Assembly: GCF_003094615.1 (NCBI RefSeq)
Contig: NZ_QDKO01000021.1
Location: forward strand, 119,766-183,765
Source: Caulobacter radicis
GTDB lineage: Bacteria > Pseudomonadota > Alphaproteobacteria > Caulobacterales > Caulobacteraceae
DNA: 64,000 nucleotides
Direction of reading: 5' to 3'
Both the position numbers and the translations under genes were made by a program. A model generated the notes under the pieces. The model did not search any database. It was given only the letters and a program-made list of their open reading frames with translations, and had not been told where the DNA came from. This document shows, one piece after another, positions 31,582-40,102 of this stretch (its first letter is position 1; the number at the start of each line of letters is the position of its first letter).

Positions 31582-33333
31582 TTGGTCGAGTTGGCGTACG
31601 CGGAACCGGATCCGTGGCTGGTCAGGGCCGCGCGTAACTATGCAAGGCCCGCCAAGGCCCTGCGGCAACAGATTCCGCTGCGCTTGTTCGTCATCGCGAT
31701 GGTGTGCGCGGCGATCGGCCTGGCGCCGCGATTCTCCTTCATGTTGCCCTGGGCGTTCGCCTGTCTCGCGGCGCAAGGACTTCAGGCCCTGGCCTTGCGC
31801 GCCTTCGAGCGCAATCCGCGCCGCTGGATTCTGGCCTGCCTGGGCGCCGACTTCCTGCTGGCCGTCGCGTTCGGCTGGCTGGCGGTCCCGCTGTGGCGGA
31901 CAGGCCTGCCCGCCGGCGCGGCGGGCGCGGCCCTGTTGCTGGCCGGTTCGGTGATGACCGCCCTGATGGGCGCCAAGGGCTCGCGGCTGGCCTTCACGGT
32001 CACCGCCACGCCGCACCTGAGCTATCTGTTCGCGGCCCCGATCCTGGCCGCCAACCACGAAGACGTGGGCGTGAAGGCGTTCCTGATCGGCAGCGGGTTG
32101 ATGGTGCTGGTCACCTCGCTCGTCTTCGGCTGGTCGCGCCAGACGCTGCTGGCCGAGCGCGAGGCCCGGGCCGCCGCCGAGATCCGACGCGAACAGGCCG
32201 TTGCCGCCGACGCCGCCAAGAGCGCCTTCGTCGCCATGGTCAGCCACGAACTGCGCACGCCGCTCAGCGCCATTCTGGCCGGGGCGGGTGAACTGGCCCG
32301 AGGGGCGGGCGGTCCAGCCAAGGCCAAGGCCGAGCTCATCGCCGACGCCGGCGTGATGATGCGCGCCCTGCTCAACGACCTGCTCGACCTGTCGAAGATC
32401 GAGGCCGGCCGCATGACCGTCGAATCCATCGACTTCGCGCCGCGCACCCTGATTTGCGACACCCTGCGGTTCTGGCGCGCCGAGGCCCGCGACAAGGGGC
32501 TGGCCCTGCGCTTCACCGGCGGGCGGCGCCTGCCGCGCTGGATCAAGGGCGATCCGGTGCGCCTGCGCCAGGTGCTCAACAACCTGCTGTCCAACGCCAT
32601 CAAGTTCACGCCCGAGGGCCGGGTCTGCATCGAGCTGTCGATCGCGCCCCGCGTCGAAGGCGGGCTGATACTGACCCTGGCGGTGACCGACACCGGGCCG
32701 GGCCTGGGCCCCGAGCAACTGGCGCGACTGTTCACGGCCTATGACCAGCTGGGCGCCGACACCGCGCGCACCTTCGGCGGCACGGGCCTGGGCCTGGCCA
32801 TCAGCCGCGACCTGTCCCGCCTGATGGGGGGCGACCTGAGCGCCGTCTCGGCCGAGGGGCGCGGCGCGCGCTTCGTGCTGACCCTGCCGGCGCCCGAGGG
32901 CCAGGAGCCGCCGACGCCCGAGCCGCTCGACGCTCCGGCCGAGGGCTTTTCCGACGCGCCGACGGTGCTGGTCGTCGACGACCACGAGATCAACCGCCGC
33001 ACCCTGGCCCAGGTTCTGGAGGCCTTCGGGCTTTCGGTCGCCCTGGCGGCCGACGGCGAGACGGCGCTGCTGCTGGCCGGCGAGACCCGCTTCGACGCCA
33101 TCCTGATGGACGTCAACATGCCGGGCCTCGACGGCCTGGACACGACCCGGCGCCTGCGCGCTGAGGGGCTGAACCGCGCCACGCCGGTGATCGCCGTCAC
33201 CGGCGCCGTGGCCGAGGGCGACATCGCCGCCTGCCAGGCCGCGGGCATGCAGGACTTCGTCGAGAAACCGTTCGAGGTGACCGCGCTCTACGCCGTCCTG
33301 CTGCGCGTGCTCGGCGACGAGGAGGCCGCCTAG
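31582..33333 (+). CDS. Hybrid sensor histidine kinase with receiver domain
   Basis: A 583-residue membrane hybrid kinase. The N-terminal 185 residues hold about five hydrophobic helices with no large periplasmic loop. A short coil leads to the dimerisation domain with phospho-His222 in VSHELRTPLSA, then an ATPase domain with NNLLSNAIKF, TDTGPGLG and FGGTGLGLAIS. A receiver domain (about residues 460-575) has Asp510 in LMDVNMPG and Lys in VEKPF. I used TTG 31582 preceded by GGGGAA, because it gives the full membrane region; later in-frame starts would cut it. No response regulator is adjacent, so the partner is unknown. Confidence 0.9.
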   Translation: MVELAYAEPDPWLVRAARNYARPAKALRQQIPLRLFVIAMVCAAIGLAPRFSFMLPWAFACLAAQGLQALALRAFERNPRRWILACLGADFLLAVAFGWLAVPLWRTGLPAGAAGAALLLAGSVMTALMGAKGSRLAFTVTATPHLSYLFAAPILAANHEDVGVKAFLIGSGLMVLVTSLVFGWSRQTLLAEREARAAAEIRREQAVAADAAKSAFVAMVSHELRTPLSAILAGAGELARGAGGPAKAKAELIADAGVMMRALLNDLLDLSKIEAGRMTVESIDFAPRTLICDTLRFWRAEARDKGLALRFTGGRRLPRWIKGDPVRLRQVLNNLLSNAIKFTPEGRVCIELSIAPRVEGGLILTLAVTDTGPGLGPEQLARLFTAYDQLGADTARTFGGTGLGLAISRDLSRLMGGDLSAVSAEGRGARFVLTLPAPEGQEPPTPEPLDAPAEGFSDAPTVLVVDDHEINRRTLAQVLEAFGLSVALAADGETALLLAGETRFDAILMDVNMPGLDGLDTTRRLRAEGLNRATPVIAVTGAVAEGDIAACQAAGMQDFVEKPFEVTALYAVLLRVLGDEEAA

Positions 33334-33602
33334 CCGGCGACGTGTCCGAAGGTCTCGACCGCCGCCATCACCAGGGCCGACAGGATCACGCCATGATAGG
33401 CCGCGCCCAGCACCACCGTCCGCCGCACCGACCATCCACGCTTCGCGCCGAAGGCCGCCGCGACGTCGCGCTGCAACTGCCTGGCCGGACTGTCCACGGG
33501 GGCGGCTGAGGCGCCTGCCAACCGCACCACTTCGGGTTTCGCCGGCGGCTGTCGAGCGGCGTCGATGCTGTCGTGAACGTCGTAGGCGACCTGCTTCTGC
33601 AT
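33330..33602 (-). CDS. Small hypothetical protein with one membrane helix
   Basis: A 90-residue protein with GGGGAG upstream of ATG 33602. A polar N-terminal half is followed by a basic stretch (AKRGWSVRRT) and one hydrophobic helix near residues 65-85. It converges with the hybrid kinase, overlapping by four bases. I recognise no family; the basic-then-hydrophobic layout suggests a membrane-anchored protein with the N-terminus inside. Confidence 0.65.
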   Translation of the reverse strand: MQKQVAYDVHDSIDAARQPPAKPEVVRLAGASAAPVDSPARQLQRDVAAAFGAKRGWSVRRTVVLGAAYHGVILSALVMAAVETFGHVAG

Positions 33603-33702
33603 GTCGTTTTTCTCCCCGTGCTGAGGGGAAGAAGCTTCGGCGTGGCGTGGCTAACAAACCATTCTGGAAGAACGGTGTTCGCCTGCGGCCCGCTGTCGCG
33701 GC

Positions 33703-35190
33703 CTAGAGCGGCAGCACCTTGAGCTTCAGGCCCAGCACCTGGGCCAGGCTGCTGGCTCGCTTGGCGGTTTGTTCGCCCAGCAGCAGCGCCGCGTAGCCGG
33801 GTTCGGCCGAAAGCTGCACGTCTGCCTTCTCGATCGCCAGCCGCGAGCGCGACAGCAGCGCGGGACTACGGCCCGACAGGTCGCAGCCCAGGCGGATCGC
33901 CGCGCCCAGGGCCCGGGCGCGCTTCAAGCGGGCCGGGGTCAGCAGCCGTTCCAGCACGTCCATCTCGGGCGGGTTGAACGGGGTGGAGTGGCGGGCGAAA
34001 GCGGCGGCGGCCAGGAAGGCGCGCTCTACATGGGTCTGGCCGGCGATCGGGGCGCGCAGCACCTGCTCGAACACTAAGTCGGCGCGATGGTCCGGGTGAA
34101 GCCGCGCGCCCAGGTCGGCCAGGCGGCAGGCGGCCGCCGTCAGCACCGCGTCACGGCCGTCGAACAGGCTTTCCAGCTTGCCGAACGCCGGCTCCAGCCA
34201 GGCCTGCAACGCCACGCCCAGGTCGTCGGCCACGCCCTGGCGAGCGGTCAACGAGGCGCAGCCTTCGATCAATGGGTCCAGGCCCCGCACGCGCGGCGCC
34301 ATGGCTTCGAACAGCAGGCCCTCGCGCACGCCGAAGGCCGAGATCTCGATGCGCTTGAGGTCCAGGCGCTCGATCAGGCTCTCCAGCACCACGGCCGCGT
34401 AGGGCAGGGTCTCGATGCGCTTCTTGGACATCCCCTCGATGCGTTCGAGCGAACTTCTGGACTGGTGCGAGACAAGGCGCGCGGCCTCCAGGGCCTCGCT
34501 GCGGCCGATCTCGTACTGGTGCACCACCTGTAGCGGATATCCGGACAGGCGCATGTGCAGCAAAGCCAGGTTGCGCCAGGCGCCGCCCACGGCGTGGAAG
34601 GCGTCGGCCTTGAACACCTCGGCCACCGGGGCCAGGCGCTGGGCGGCCAGGCGCCGCACGCGGTCGGCGTCGAAGCCCTCGGTCAGGCCCAGGCTGAACG
34701 GACCCAGCGGCAGGGTCACGCCCTGGCCCGCGCCGGTCGGCTCCAGCCGCACCAGTTCGAGGCTGGCGCCGCCCAGGTCGCCGACCACGCCCGTGGCGTC
34801 CGGCGCGCCGGCCAGCACGCCCAGCGCGGCGTAGCGGGCCTCTTCCTCGCCTGAGAGCACACGGATGGTGAGGCCGGTCTCCTCGGCCACACGCTTGACG
34901 AAGGCTGCGCCGTCGGAAGCTTCGCGCACGGCGGCGGTGGCGGCCACGAAGGTCTCGGCGGGCTGCACGGCTTCCAGCACCGCCTTGAAGCGCTTCAGCG
35001 CCGCCAGGGTCTGGGAAACGCCGTCGGGCGCCAGTCGGCCCTTGGAGCCGAGTTCACGGCCAAGGCCAGCCAGCACCTTCTCGTTGAAGACGGTCCAGAT
35101 GGCGCGACCTTCCAGCCGGTACACCACCAGGCGGACCGAGTTGGAGCCGATATCGATCACGGCCGCGTCGCGCGGCGCCGAGAGAGGCAT
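33703..35190 (-). CDS. ppx: Exopolyphosphatase
   Basis: A 495-residue Ppx/GppA phosphatase that removes terminal phosphate from polyphosphate (or pppGpp). The opening VIDIGSNSVRLVVY and the second motif VGDLGGASLELV form the two ATPase-fold phosphate loops, and a C-terminal HD-like region follows. It lies about 95 bases after ppk on the same strand, so synthesis and breakdown of polyphosphate are encoded together. Confidence 0.94.
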   Translation of the reverse strand: MPLSAPRDAAVIDIGSNSVRLVVYRLEGRAIWTVFNEKVLAGLGRELGSKGRLAPDGVSQTLAALKRFKAVLEAVQPAETFVAATAAVREASDGAAFVKRVAEETGLTIRVLSGEEEARYAALGVLAGAPDATGVVGDLGGASLELVRLEPTGAGQGVTLPLGPFSLGLTEGFDADRVRRLAAQRLAPVAEVFKADAFHAVGGAWRNLALLHMRLSGYPLQVVHQYEIGRSEALEAARLVSHQSRSSLERIEGMSKKRIETLPYAAVVLESLIERLDLKRIEISAFGVREGLLFEAMAPRVRGLDPLIEGCASLTARQGVADDLGVALQAWLEPAFGKLESLFDGRDAVLTAAACRLADLGARLHPDHRADLVFEQVLRAPIAGQTHVERAFLAAAAFARHSTPFNPPEMDVLERLLTPARLKRARALGAAIRLGCDLSGRSPALLSRSRLAIEKADVQLSAEPGYAALLLGEQTAKRASSLAQVLGLKLKVLPL

Positions 35191-35286
35191 GAGGCTGGTT
35201 TAACGCATTCGTCGCGCAGGGGAAGCGGCGGCCTTGGACGAAACCGTCACGAAAGCCGTCGCTCCCCAGTTTTTCAGCGCCAGATC

Positions 35287-37512
35287 CTAGCGTTTCCGCT
35301 TGGGTCCGACGTGGTCGAACGCCCGCGGCAGGTCCTGCACGTGATGACCTCGGCCCGACAGGCTCGGATTGGTCATGAAGTATTCGTGCGCCGAGAACGC
35401 GCCCTTGGTGTCCCAGGCGGGATCGCGGGCGTAGTGGCCCTCGCTGTCGAGGCGCCAGCTCTGGGCCTCGTCATTGAGGTTGGCGACCATGATCTGGCTC
35501 AGCACCTGCTGGTGCACGGTCGGGTTCTCGATCGGCACCAGGCTTTCCACCCGGCGGTCGAGATTGCGCGGCATCCAGTCGGCCGAGCTGATGAAGGCGC
35601 GGGTCTGGGCGCTGGGCATGTCGGCGCCGTTGGCGAAGGCCACGACGCGGGCGTGCTCCAGGAAGCGGCCGACGATCGACTTGACACGGATGTTGTCGGA
35701 CAGGCCCGGAATACCCGGGCGCAGGCAGCAGATGCCGCGCACGACCAGGTCGATCTGCACGCCGTCCTGGCTGGCGGCGTAGAGGGCGTCGATGATCTGC
35801 GGGTCGACCACCGCGTTCATCTTGGCCCAGATGCCGGCGGGCTTGCCGGCGCGGGCGTTGGCGGCCTCGGCGGCGATCATGGCCAGGAGGTCCGGCTTCA
35901 GCGTCTGGGGCGAGAACGACAGCTTCTCCAGCGCGCCGGGCTGGGCGTAGCCGGTGATGAAGTTGAACAGCTTGCCGCCGTCGCGACCCATGGCCGGGTC
36001 GCAGGTGAACAGGGAAAGGTCGGTGTAAACCCGCGCCGTCTGCGGGTGATAGTTGCCGGTGCCGAAGTGGCAGTAGGTGCGCAAGGCGTCGCCCTCGCGG
36101 CGGACCACCACCGACAGCTTGGCGTGGGTCTTCCAGTCGACGAAGCCGAACACCACGTGCACGCCGGCCCGTTCCAGGTCTCGGGCCCACTTCAAATTGT
36201 TTTCTTCGTCGAACCTGGCCTTGATCTCGACCAGGGCGGTGACGTTCTTGCCGTTGTCGGCCGCCTCGATCAGGGCCGCCACGATCGGGCTGTCCTTCGA
36301 GGTGCGGTACAGCGTCTGCTTGATGGCCAGCACGTTGGGGTCGCGGGCGGCCTGGCGCAGGAACTGCACCACCACGTCGAAGCTTTCGAACGGGTGGTGG
36401 ACCAGGATGTCCTTCTCGCGGATCGCCGCGAAGCAGTCGCCGCCGTGGTCGCGCACGCGCTCGGGGAAGCGGGCGTTGTAGGGCTTGAACTTCAGGTCCG
36501 GACGGTCGGGCGGGATCAACTCGCTCATCTGGGCCAGGCCCAGCTTGCCGTCGACCAGCACCACGTCCTCGGGCTGGGCGCGCAGGCCCTCGATGATGAA
36601 CTCGCGCAGGTCGGCGGGCATGGTGGTCTGGATCTTCACCCGCACCACGCGGCCCAGGCGGCGCTTCTTCAGGCGCGCCTCGAACTCGCGCACCAGGTCT
36701 TCGGCTTCTTCCTCGATCTCCAGGTCGCTGTCGCGGATCAGGCGGAACAGGCCCCGGCCCTCGACCTCGTAGCCGGGGAACAGGTGGTCGAGGAACAGGA
36801 TGATGAAGCTTTCCAGCGCCACGATCTTGCGTTCGCGCTTGCGGCCGCGCGCGGTGCTGGCGATCTCCCAGAAGCGCTGCACCTGATAGGGGATCGGCGC
36901 CAGGGCGTAGAGATGCTTGTCGTCCGAGATCCGGCGCAGCTTCAGCGCCAGGCAGAAGCCCAGGTTCGGGATGAACGGGAAGGGGTGGGCCGGATCCACC
37001 GCCAGAGGCGTCAGCACCGGGAAGATGCGCGACTTGAAGATCTCTTCGGCGCGCTCGCGGTCGGCGCCGACGATGTCCTTGGCGTCCAGCAGCTTCAGGC
37101 CCTCGGCCCACAGCTCGGCGCGCACCTCGCGCCAGATCTTCTGCTGCTCGCTCATCAGCTGGAAGGCCGACGCGTTGATGCGGGTCAGCTGCTCGCCTGG
37201 GGTCAGGCCGTCCTGGCTGACCACGCGCACGGCCTCGCGCACCTGGCCCTTCAGGCCGGCCACGCGGACCATGTAGAATTCATCGAGGTTGTTGGCGCTG
37301 ATCGACAGGAAGCGCAGGCGTTCCAGCAGCGGGTGGCGCGGGTTGGCGCTTTCCTCGAGGACGCGCTGGTTGAAGGCCAGCCACGAGAGTTCGCGATTGA
37401 AGAACCGTTCCGGCGAGGCCAGCAGGTCCTCGTCCAGCGTCAGGCGCACGCGATCCTCGGGCGCGGTCTCCACCTTGTGAAGGGAGGGCGCGAGGGCGGC
37501 GGCGTCTGTCAT
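35287..37512 (-). CDS. ppk: Polyphosphate kinase 1
   Basis: A 741-residue PPK1 that reversibly polymerises the gamma phosphate of ATP. The N-terminal motif [16 protein letters not shown], the [15 protein letters not shown] segment and the two histidine-containing active-site regions CHFGTGNYH and [10 protein letters not shown] are intact. Length is normal. It lies between hdaA and ppx on the reverse strand, in the order hdaA-ppk-ppx. Confidence 0.96.
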   Translation of the reverse strand: MTDAAALAPSLHKVETAPEDRVRLTLDEDLLASPERFFNRELSWLAFNQRVLEESANPRHPLLERLRFLSISANNLDEFYMVRVAGLKGQVREAVRVVSQDGLTPGEQLTRINASAFQLMSEQQKIWREVRAELWAEGLKLLDAKDIVGADRERAEEIFKSRIFPVLTPLAVDPAHPFPFIPNLGFCLALKLRRISDDKHLYALAPIPYQVQRFWEIASTARGRKRERKIVALESFIILFLDHLFPGYEVEGRGLFRLIRDSDLEIEEEAEDLVREFEARLKKRRLGRVVRVKIQTTMPADLREFIIEGLRAQPEDVVLVDGKLGLAQMSELIPPDRPDLKFKPYNARFPERVRDHGGDCFAAIREKDILVHHPFESFDVVVQFLRQAARDPNVLAIKQTLYRTSKDSPIVAALIEAADNGKNVTALVEIKARFDEENNLKWARDLERAGVHVVFGFVDWKTHAKLSVVVRREGDALRTYCHFGTGNYHPQTARVYTDLSLFTCDPAMGRDGGKLFNFITGYAQPGALEKLSFSPQTLKPDLLAMIAAEAANARAGKPAGIWAKMNAVVDPQIIDALYAASQDGVQIDLVVRGICCLRPGIPGLSDNIRVKSIVGRFLEHARVVAFANGADMPSAQTRAFISSADWMPRNLDRRVESLVPIENPTVHQQVLSQIMVANLNDEAQSWRLDSEGHYARDPAWDTKGAFSAHEYFMTNPSLSGRGHHVQDLPRAFDHVGPKRKR

Positions 37513-37615
37513 CGTCTACTCCAGGGCAATGCCCGGCATGGTGGACGAGCCCGATGACAGCCGCAAGACAAACAGGGATTTGTTCAAGAAAAGCCGGGCT
37601 TTCGATCAGTCCCGT

Positions 37616-38347
37616 TCAGTCCTCGAACGCGTCGTCCTCGCCGAAGGCCAGCACCTGGGCGACGAAGGCCCGGGTGATGCCGCGATTGCCCTCCGAGGCG
37701 GCCTCGTCCAGCAGCGCCACCAGCGCGACGGCTTCCGGCGCGCTGCGCGGAATGCGACGCAGCAGATAGGCGTAGACGTCGTCGGCGGGGCGGATCAGGC
37801 GGTCGGCGAAGGCGCGGCGCAGCACGGCCTCCAGCACCACGTCGTCGGGCTCGTCGATGACGGCGGCGGTCATGGCGTTAAGGCGCGAACGCAGGTCCGG
37901 CACGATCGTCTGCCATTCCAGCGGCGCGGTCTGGGCGGTCAGCAGCAGGCTGCCGCCGTCGACGCCCGCCATGTTCAGGAGGTGAAACAGGTCCTCGTCC
38001 GACACGACGCCGCCCAGGGCGCGGCGGTCGGCGTTCTCGACCAGCACGGCGCGGCCGCGCAGGGCCGGCAGGTTCAGCGGCGCCTGATGGGGATCGGTGG
38101 CGTCGATGATCACCGCGCCGGCCTCCGCGGCCCAGGCGCGCGCCAGGTGCGTCTTGCCGCTGCCCGAGGGGCCGATCAGGGCCAGGCGGCCGTTCGGCCA
38201 TTCCGGCCAGGCGTCGACGGCGCGCACGGCGTCCTCGTTGGCCGGCGAGACGGCGAAGTCGACCCGCTCGAAGGTGGGCAGGCGTTCCAACGGCAATTTC
38301 AGCTGGCTCAAGGTCGTCGCGAAGTCACATGGTGAATGGGTAGGCAA
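37616..38347 (-). CDS. hdaA: DnaA-inactivating AAA+ protein HdaA
   Basis: A 243-residue homologue of the DnaA AAA+ domain without the DNA-binding domain. The Walker A motif GPSGSGKTHLA is near residues 59-69. The sliding-clamp-binding motif QLKLPL lies near the N-terminus (about residue 15 from ATG 38347). In E. coli and Caulobacter such proteins bind the clamp and stimulate ATP hydrolysis by DnaA so that replication starts once per cycle. TTG 38311 would place QLKLPL at residue 3 and is a plausible alternative start. The upstream region carries repeated TGTGGA motifs. Confidence 0.9.
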   Translation of the reverse strand: MPTHSPCDFATTLSQLKLPLERLPTFERVDFAVSPANEDAVRAVDAWPEWPNGRLALIGPSGSGKTHLARAWAAEAGAVIIDATDPHQAPLNLPALRGRAVLVENADRRALGGVVSDEDLFHLLNMAGVDGGSLLLTAQTAPLEWQTIVPDLRSRLNAMTAAVIDEPDDVVLEAVLRRAFADRLIRPADDVYAYLLRRIPRSAPEAVALVALLDEAASEGNRGITRAFVAQVLAFGEDDAFED

Positions 38348-38410
38348 GGTATAGGCTGTGGGCCGCTGCGCCGCGAGACGGCGGGCGGGCGGTCTTGGGG
38401 ATATAGGCCA

Positions 38411-38490
38411 CTATAGGTGTGGACGCAGGAAGCGCGTGTGGATGCCCGTGTGGACGCCGGTGTGGACGGCCGTGGTCAAATGATCCACGG
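38411..38490. promoter_or_regulatory. Cluster of DnaA-box-like motifs upstream of hdaA
   Basis: TGTGGA occurs at 38418, 38437, 38449 and 38461, and the inverted form TCCACG at 38484. The last three direct copies lie in three tandem 12-base units (38436-38471). TGTGGA is the start of the reverse complement of the DnaA box TTATCCACA. The cluster lies 64-143 bases upstream of the hdaA start. Confidence 0.5.
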
Positions 38491-38645
38491 GCCTGTTGAG
38501 CGTTAATCTTCTGGGGACTTCGACCGCCTCGCCGACTGCGGCATGATCCGGCGGCGAACGCTTCTGCGCCGCCGCGATTCACTTTCGGAGCTTCAACCTG
38601 GCCCAGACCGCCGCCACCGCCGACCTCGCCGCCTGGCGAGCCGAG

Positions 38646-39317
38646 ATGACCAGGCCGCCCGGCGCGCTGGGCCTGGCCGCTCGCGCCGTCCAGCTGAAGG
38701 TCAATCGGATCATTCCGGAAAAGGTCCATGCCGCCATCACCACGGCGATGCAGGGCATGACCCGGGCGATCCTCACCGGCTCGGACTTCGCCACCGGCGC
38801 GCCGCTGGTACAGGCCACGCTGGACGAGCGGCTGGAGCGGGTTCGGGCGGCAATCGATAACTGGAAGAAGACCGCCGCCGCCGAAGGCGGGATCGCCGGA
38901 GCAGGGGGCTTCGTCCTGGCCGCCGCCGACTTCCCGCTGCTGATGAGCTTCAAGATCAAGCTGCTGTTCGAGATCGCCGCCGCCTTCGGCCATGAGGGCT
39001 CGGAGCTGTCGGAGCGCCTCTACATCCTGCACATCTTCGAGCTGGCGTTCTCGGACGCGGCGCACCGCGCCAAGGTGTTCGAGGCCATGGATGGCTGGGA
39101 CGCCCGCACGCATCCGACCGACCTCGCGGGCTTCGACTGGCGGGCCTTCCAGCAGCAGTACCGCGACCACATCGACCTGGCGAAGCTGGCCCAACTGCTG
39201 CCGATCGTCGGCGCGCCGGTGGGCGCGATCGTCAACTGGCGCCTGGTCGAGAAGCTCGGCCACACGGCGGTGATGGCCTATCGGATGCGGTTGGAGGCCC
39301 AGCCGACGCTGGCCTAG
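38646..39317 (+). CDS. EcsC-family protein
   Basis: A protein of the EcsC family, 223 residues from ATG 38646. The typical segments GLAARAVQLKVNRIIPEK, the glycine-rich GGIAGAGGFVLAAADFPLLMSFKIKLL and the C-terminal VGAPVGAIVNWRLVEKLGHTAMAYR-like region are present; the glycine-alanine stretch may contact membrane. The frame stays coding-like upstream to 38547 without an ATG; CTG 38598, preceded by CGGAG, may be the real start. Family function is not settled. It is divergent from hdaA. Confidence 0.85.
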   Translation: MTRPPGALGLAARAVQLKVNRIIPEKVHAAITTAMQGMTRAILTGSDFATGAPLVQATLDERLERVRAAIDNWKKTAAAEGGIAGAGGFVLAAADFPLLMSFKIKLLFEIAAAFGHEGSELSERLYILHIFELAFSDAAHRAKVFEAMDGWDARTHPTDLAGFDWRAFQQQYRDHIDLAKLAQLLPIVGAPVGAIVNWRLVEKLGHTAVMAYRMRLEAQPTLA

Positions 39318-39322
39318 GGAAC

Positions 39323-39447
39323 CTCCCCCTGTGGGGGAGGCGGCCGAAGGCCGGTGGGGGGAAGTTTTCAGCCATCAGAGCGTTGGCCGTCTCGGCAGCT
39401 ACGCCCCCCTCCGATCGCTGCGCGATCGCCTCCCCCAGAGGGGGAGG
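39323..39447. repeat. Family A palindromic element
   Basis: CCTCCCCCTGTGGGGGAGG at 39323-39341, the hairpin GGCC-GAA-GGCC at 39343-39353, GGTGGGGGGAAGTTTTCAGC, then on the far side GATCGCTGCGCGATCGC and CCTCCCCCAGAGGGGGAGG at 39429-39447. The copy at 63812-63933 is nearly identical through the first 50 bases and the last 40. It lies between convergent genes. Confidence 0.85.
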
Positions 39448-39450
39448 TTC

Positions 39451-40086
39451 TTAAGCCAGCGCCTGGTCGATGGCCTTCTGAAGGTTTTCGGGGCTCTCGG
39501 CCCCGACCACCGCCACCTTGCCGGCGAAGATCGCCACCGGCACGCCGGTGACGCCGCCCTGCACGGCCATGGCGTGCTGCTGGGCGATCACGTCCTTGTC
39601 GGCGCCGTCGGACAGCAGTTGCAGCACCGCGACCTCGTCCATGCCGGCGGCCTTGGCGATCTGGCCCAGCACTACCGGATCGCCGATGTCGCGGCCTTCC
39701 TCGAAATAGGCGGCGAACAGGCCCTCGACCACGGCGTCCTGCACGGCCGCGCCGCGCGCCCAGCGGATCAGGCGGTGGGCGGCGCTGGTGTTGGGCGACA
39801 GGGCGATCTTGTCGAAGGCGAAGGCGATGCCTTCCTCGGCGCCGGCGTCCTGCAGGGCCTTGTGCACCGCCTTCAGCCGCGTCTGATCCTTGAACTTGCC
39901 GGCCATGTAGGCGGCGCGGTCGACGCCTTCCTCGGGCAGGGCGGGGTCCAGCTGGTAGGGACGCCAGATGACGATCGGCTCGAGGTCGGGCCGCGCGGCC
40001 AGGGCGCTCTTCACCCGGCGCCAGCCGAGATAGCACCAGGGGCAGACGACGTCGGCGACGACGTCGACGGTGATCGGCTGGCCCAT
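39451..40086 (-). CDS. DsbA/FrnE-family thiol oxidoreductase-like protein
   Basis: A 211-residue cytoplasmic protein (no signal peptide) of the FrnE branch of the DsbA family. The CPWC active site is at residues 15-18, followed by the family signature CYLGWRRVKSAL and WRPYQLDP, and the cis-proline motif GVTGVPVAIF near residue 180. Relatives act as disulfide isomerases or glutathione-dependent isomerases. It follows popA on the same strand, 16 bases downstream, and may be cotranscribed with it. Confidence 0.9.
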   Translation of the reverse strand: MGQPITVDVVADVVCPWCYLGWRRVKSALAARPDLEPIVIWRPYQLDPALPEEGVDRAAYMAGKFKDQTRLKAVHKALQDAGAEEGIAFAFDKIALSPNTSAAHRLIRWARGAAVQDAVVEGLFAAYFEEGRDIGDPVVLGQIAKAAGMDEVAVLQLLSDGADKDVIAQQHAMAVQGGVTGVPVAIFAGKVAVVGAESPENLQKAIDQALA

Positions 40087-40102
40087 GGGAACTCCTCGAA
40101 AA

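Noticed and set aside
31408..33657. 749-codon reverse-strand open frame opposite the hybrid kinase
   Set aside because: Antisense shadow; composition is rich in Gly, Gln, Ala and Arg without motifs.
38436..38471. The 12-base tandem units upstream of hdaA as a CRISPR-like or satellite repeat
   Set aside because: Only three units and no spacers; a regulatory DnaA-site cluster is the simpler reading.
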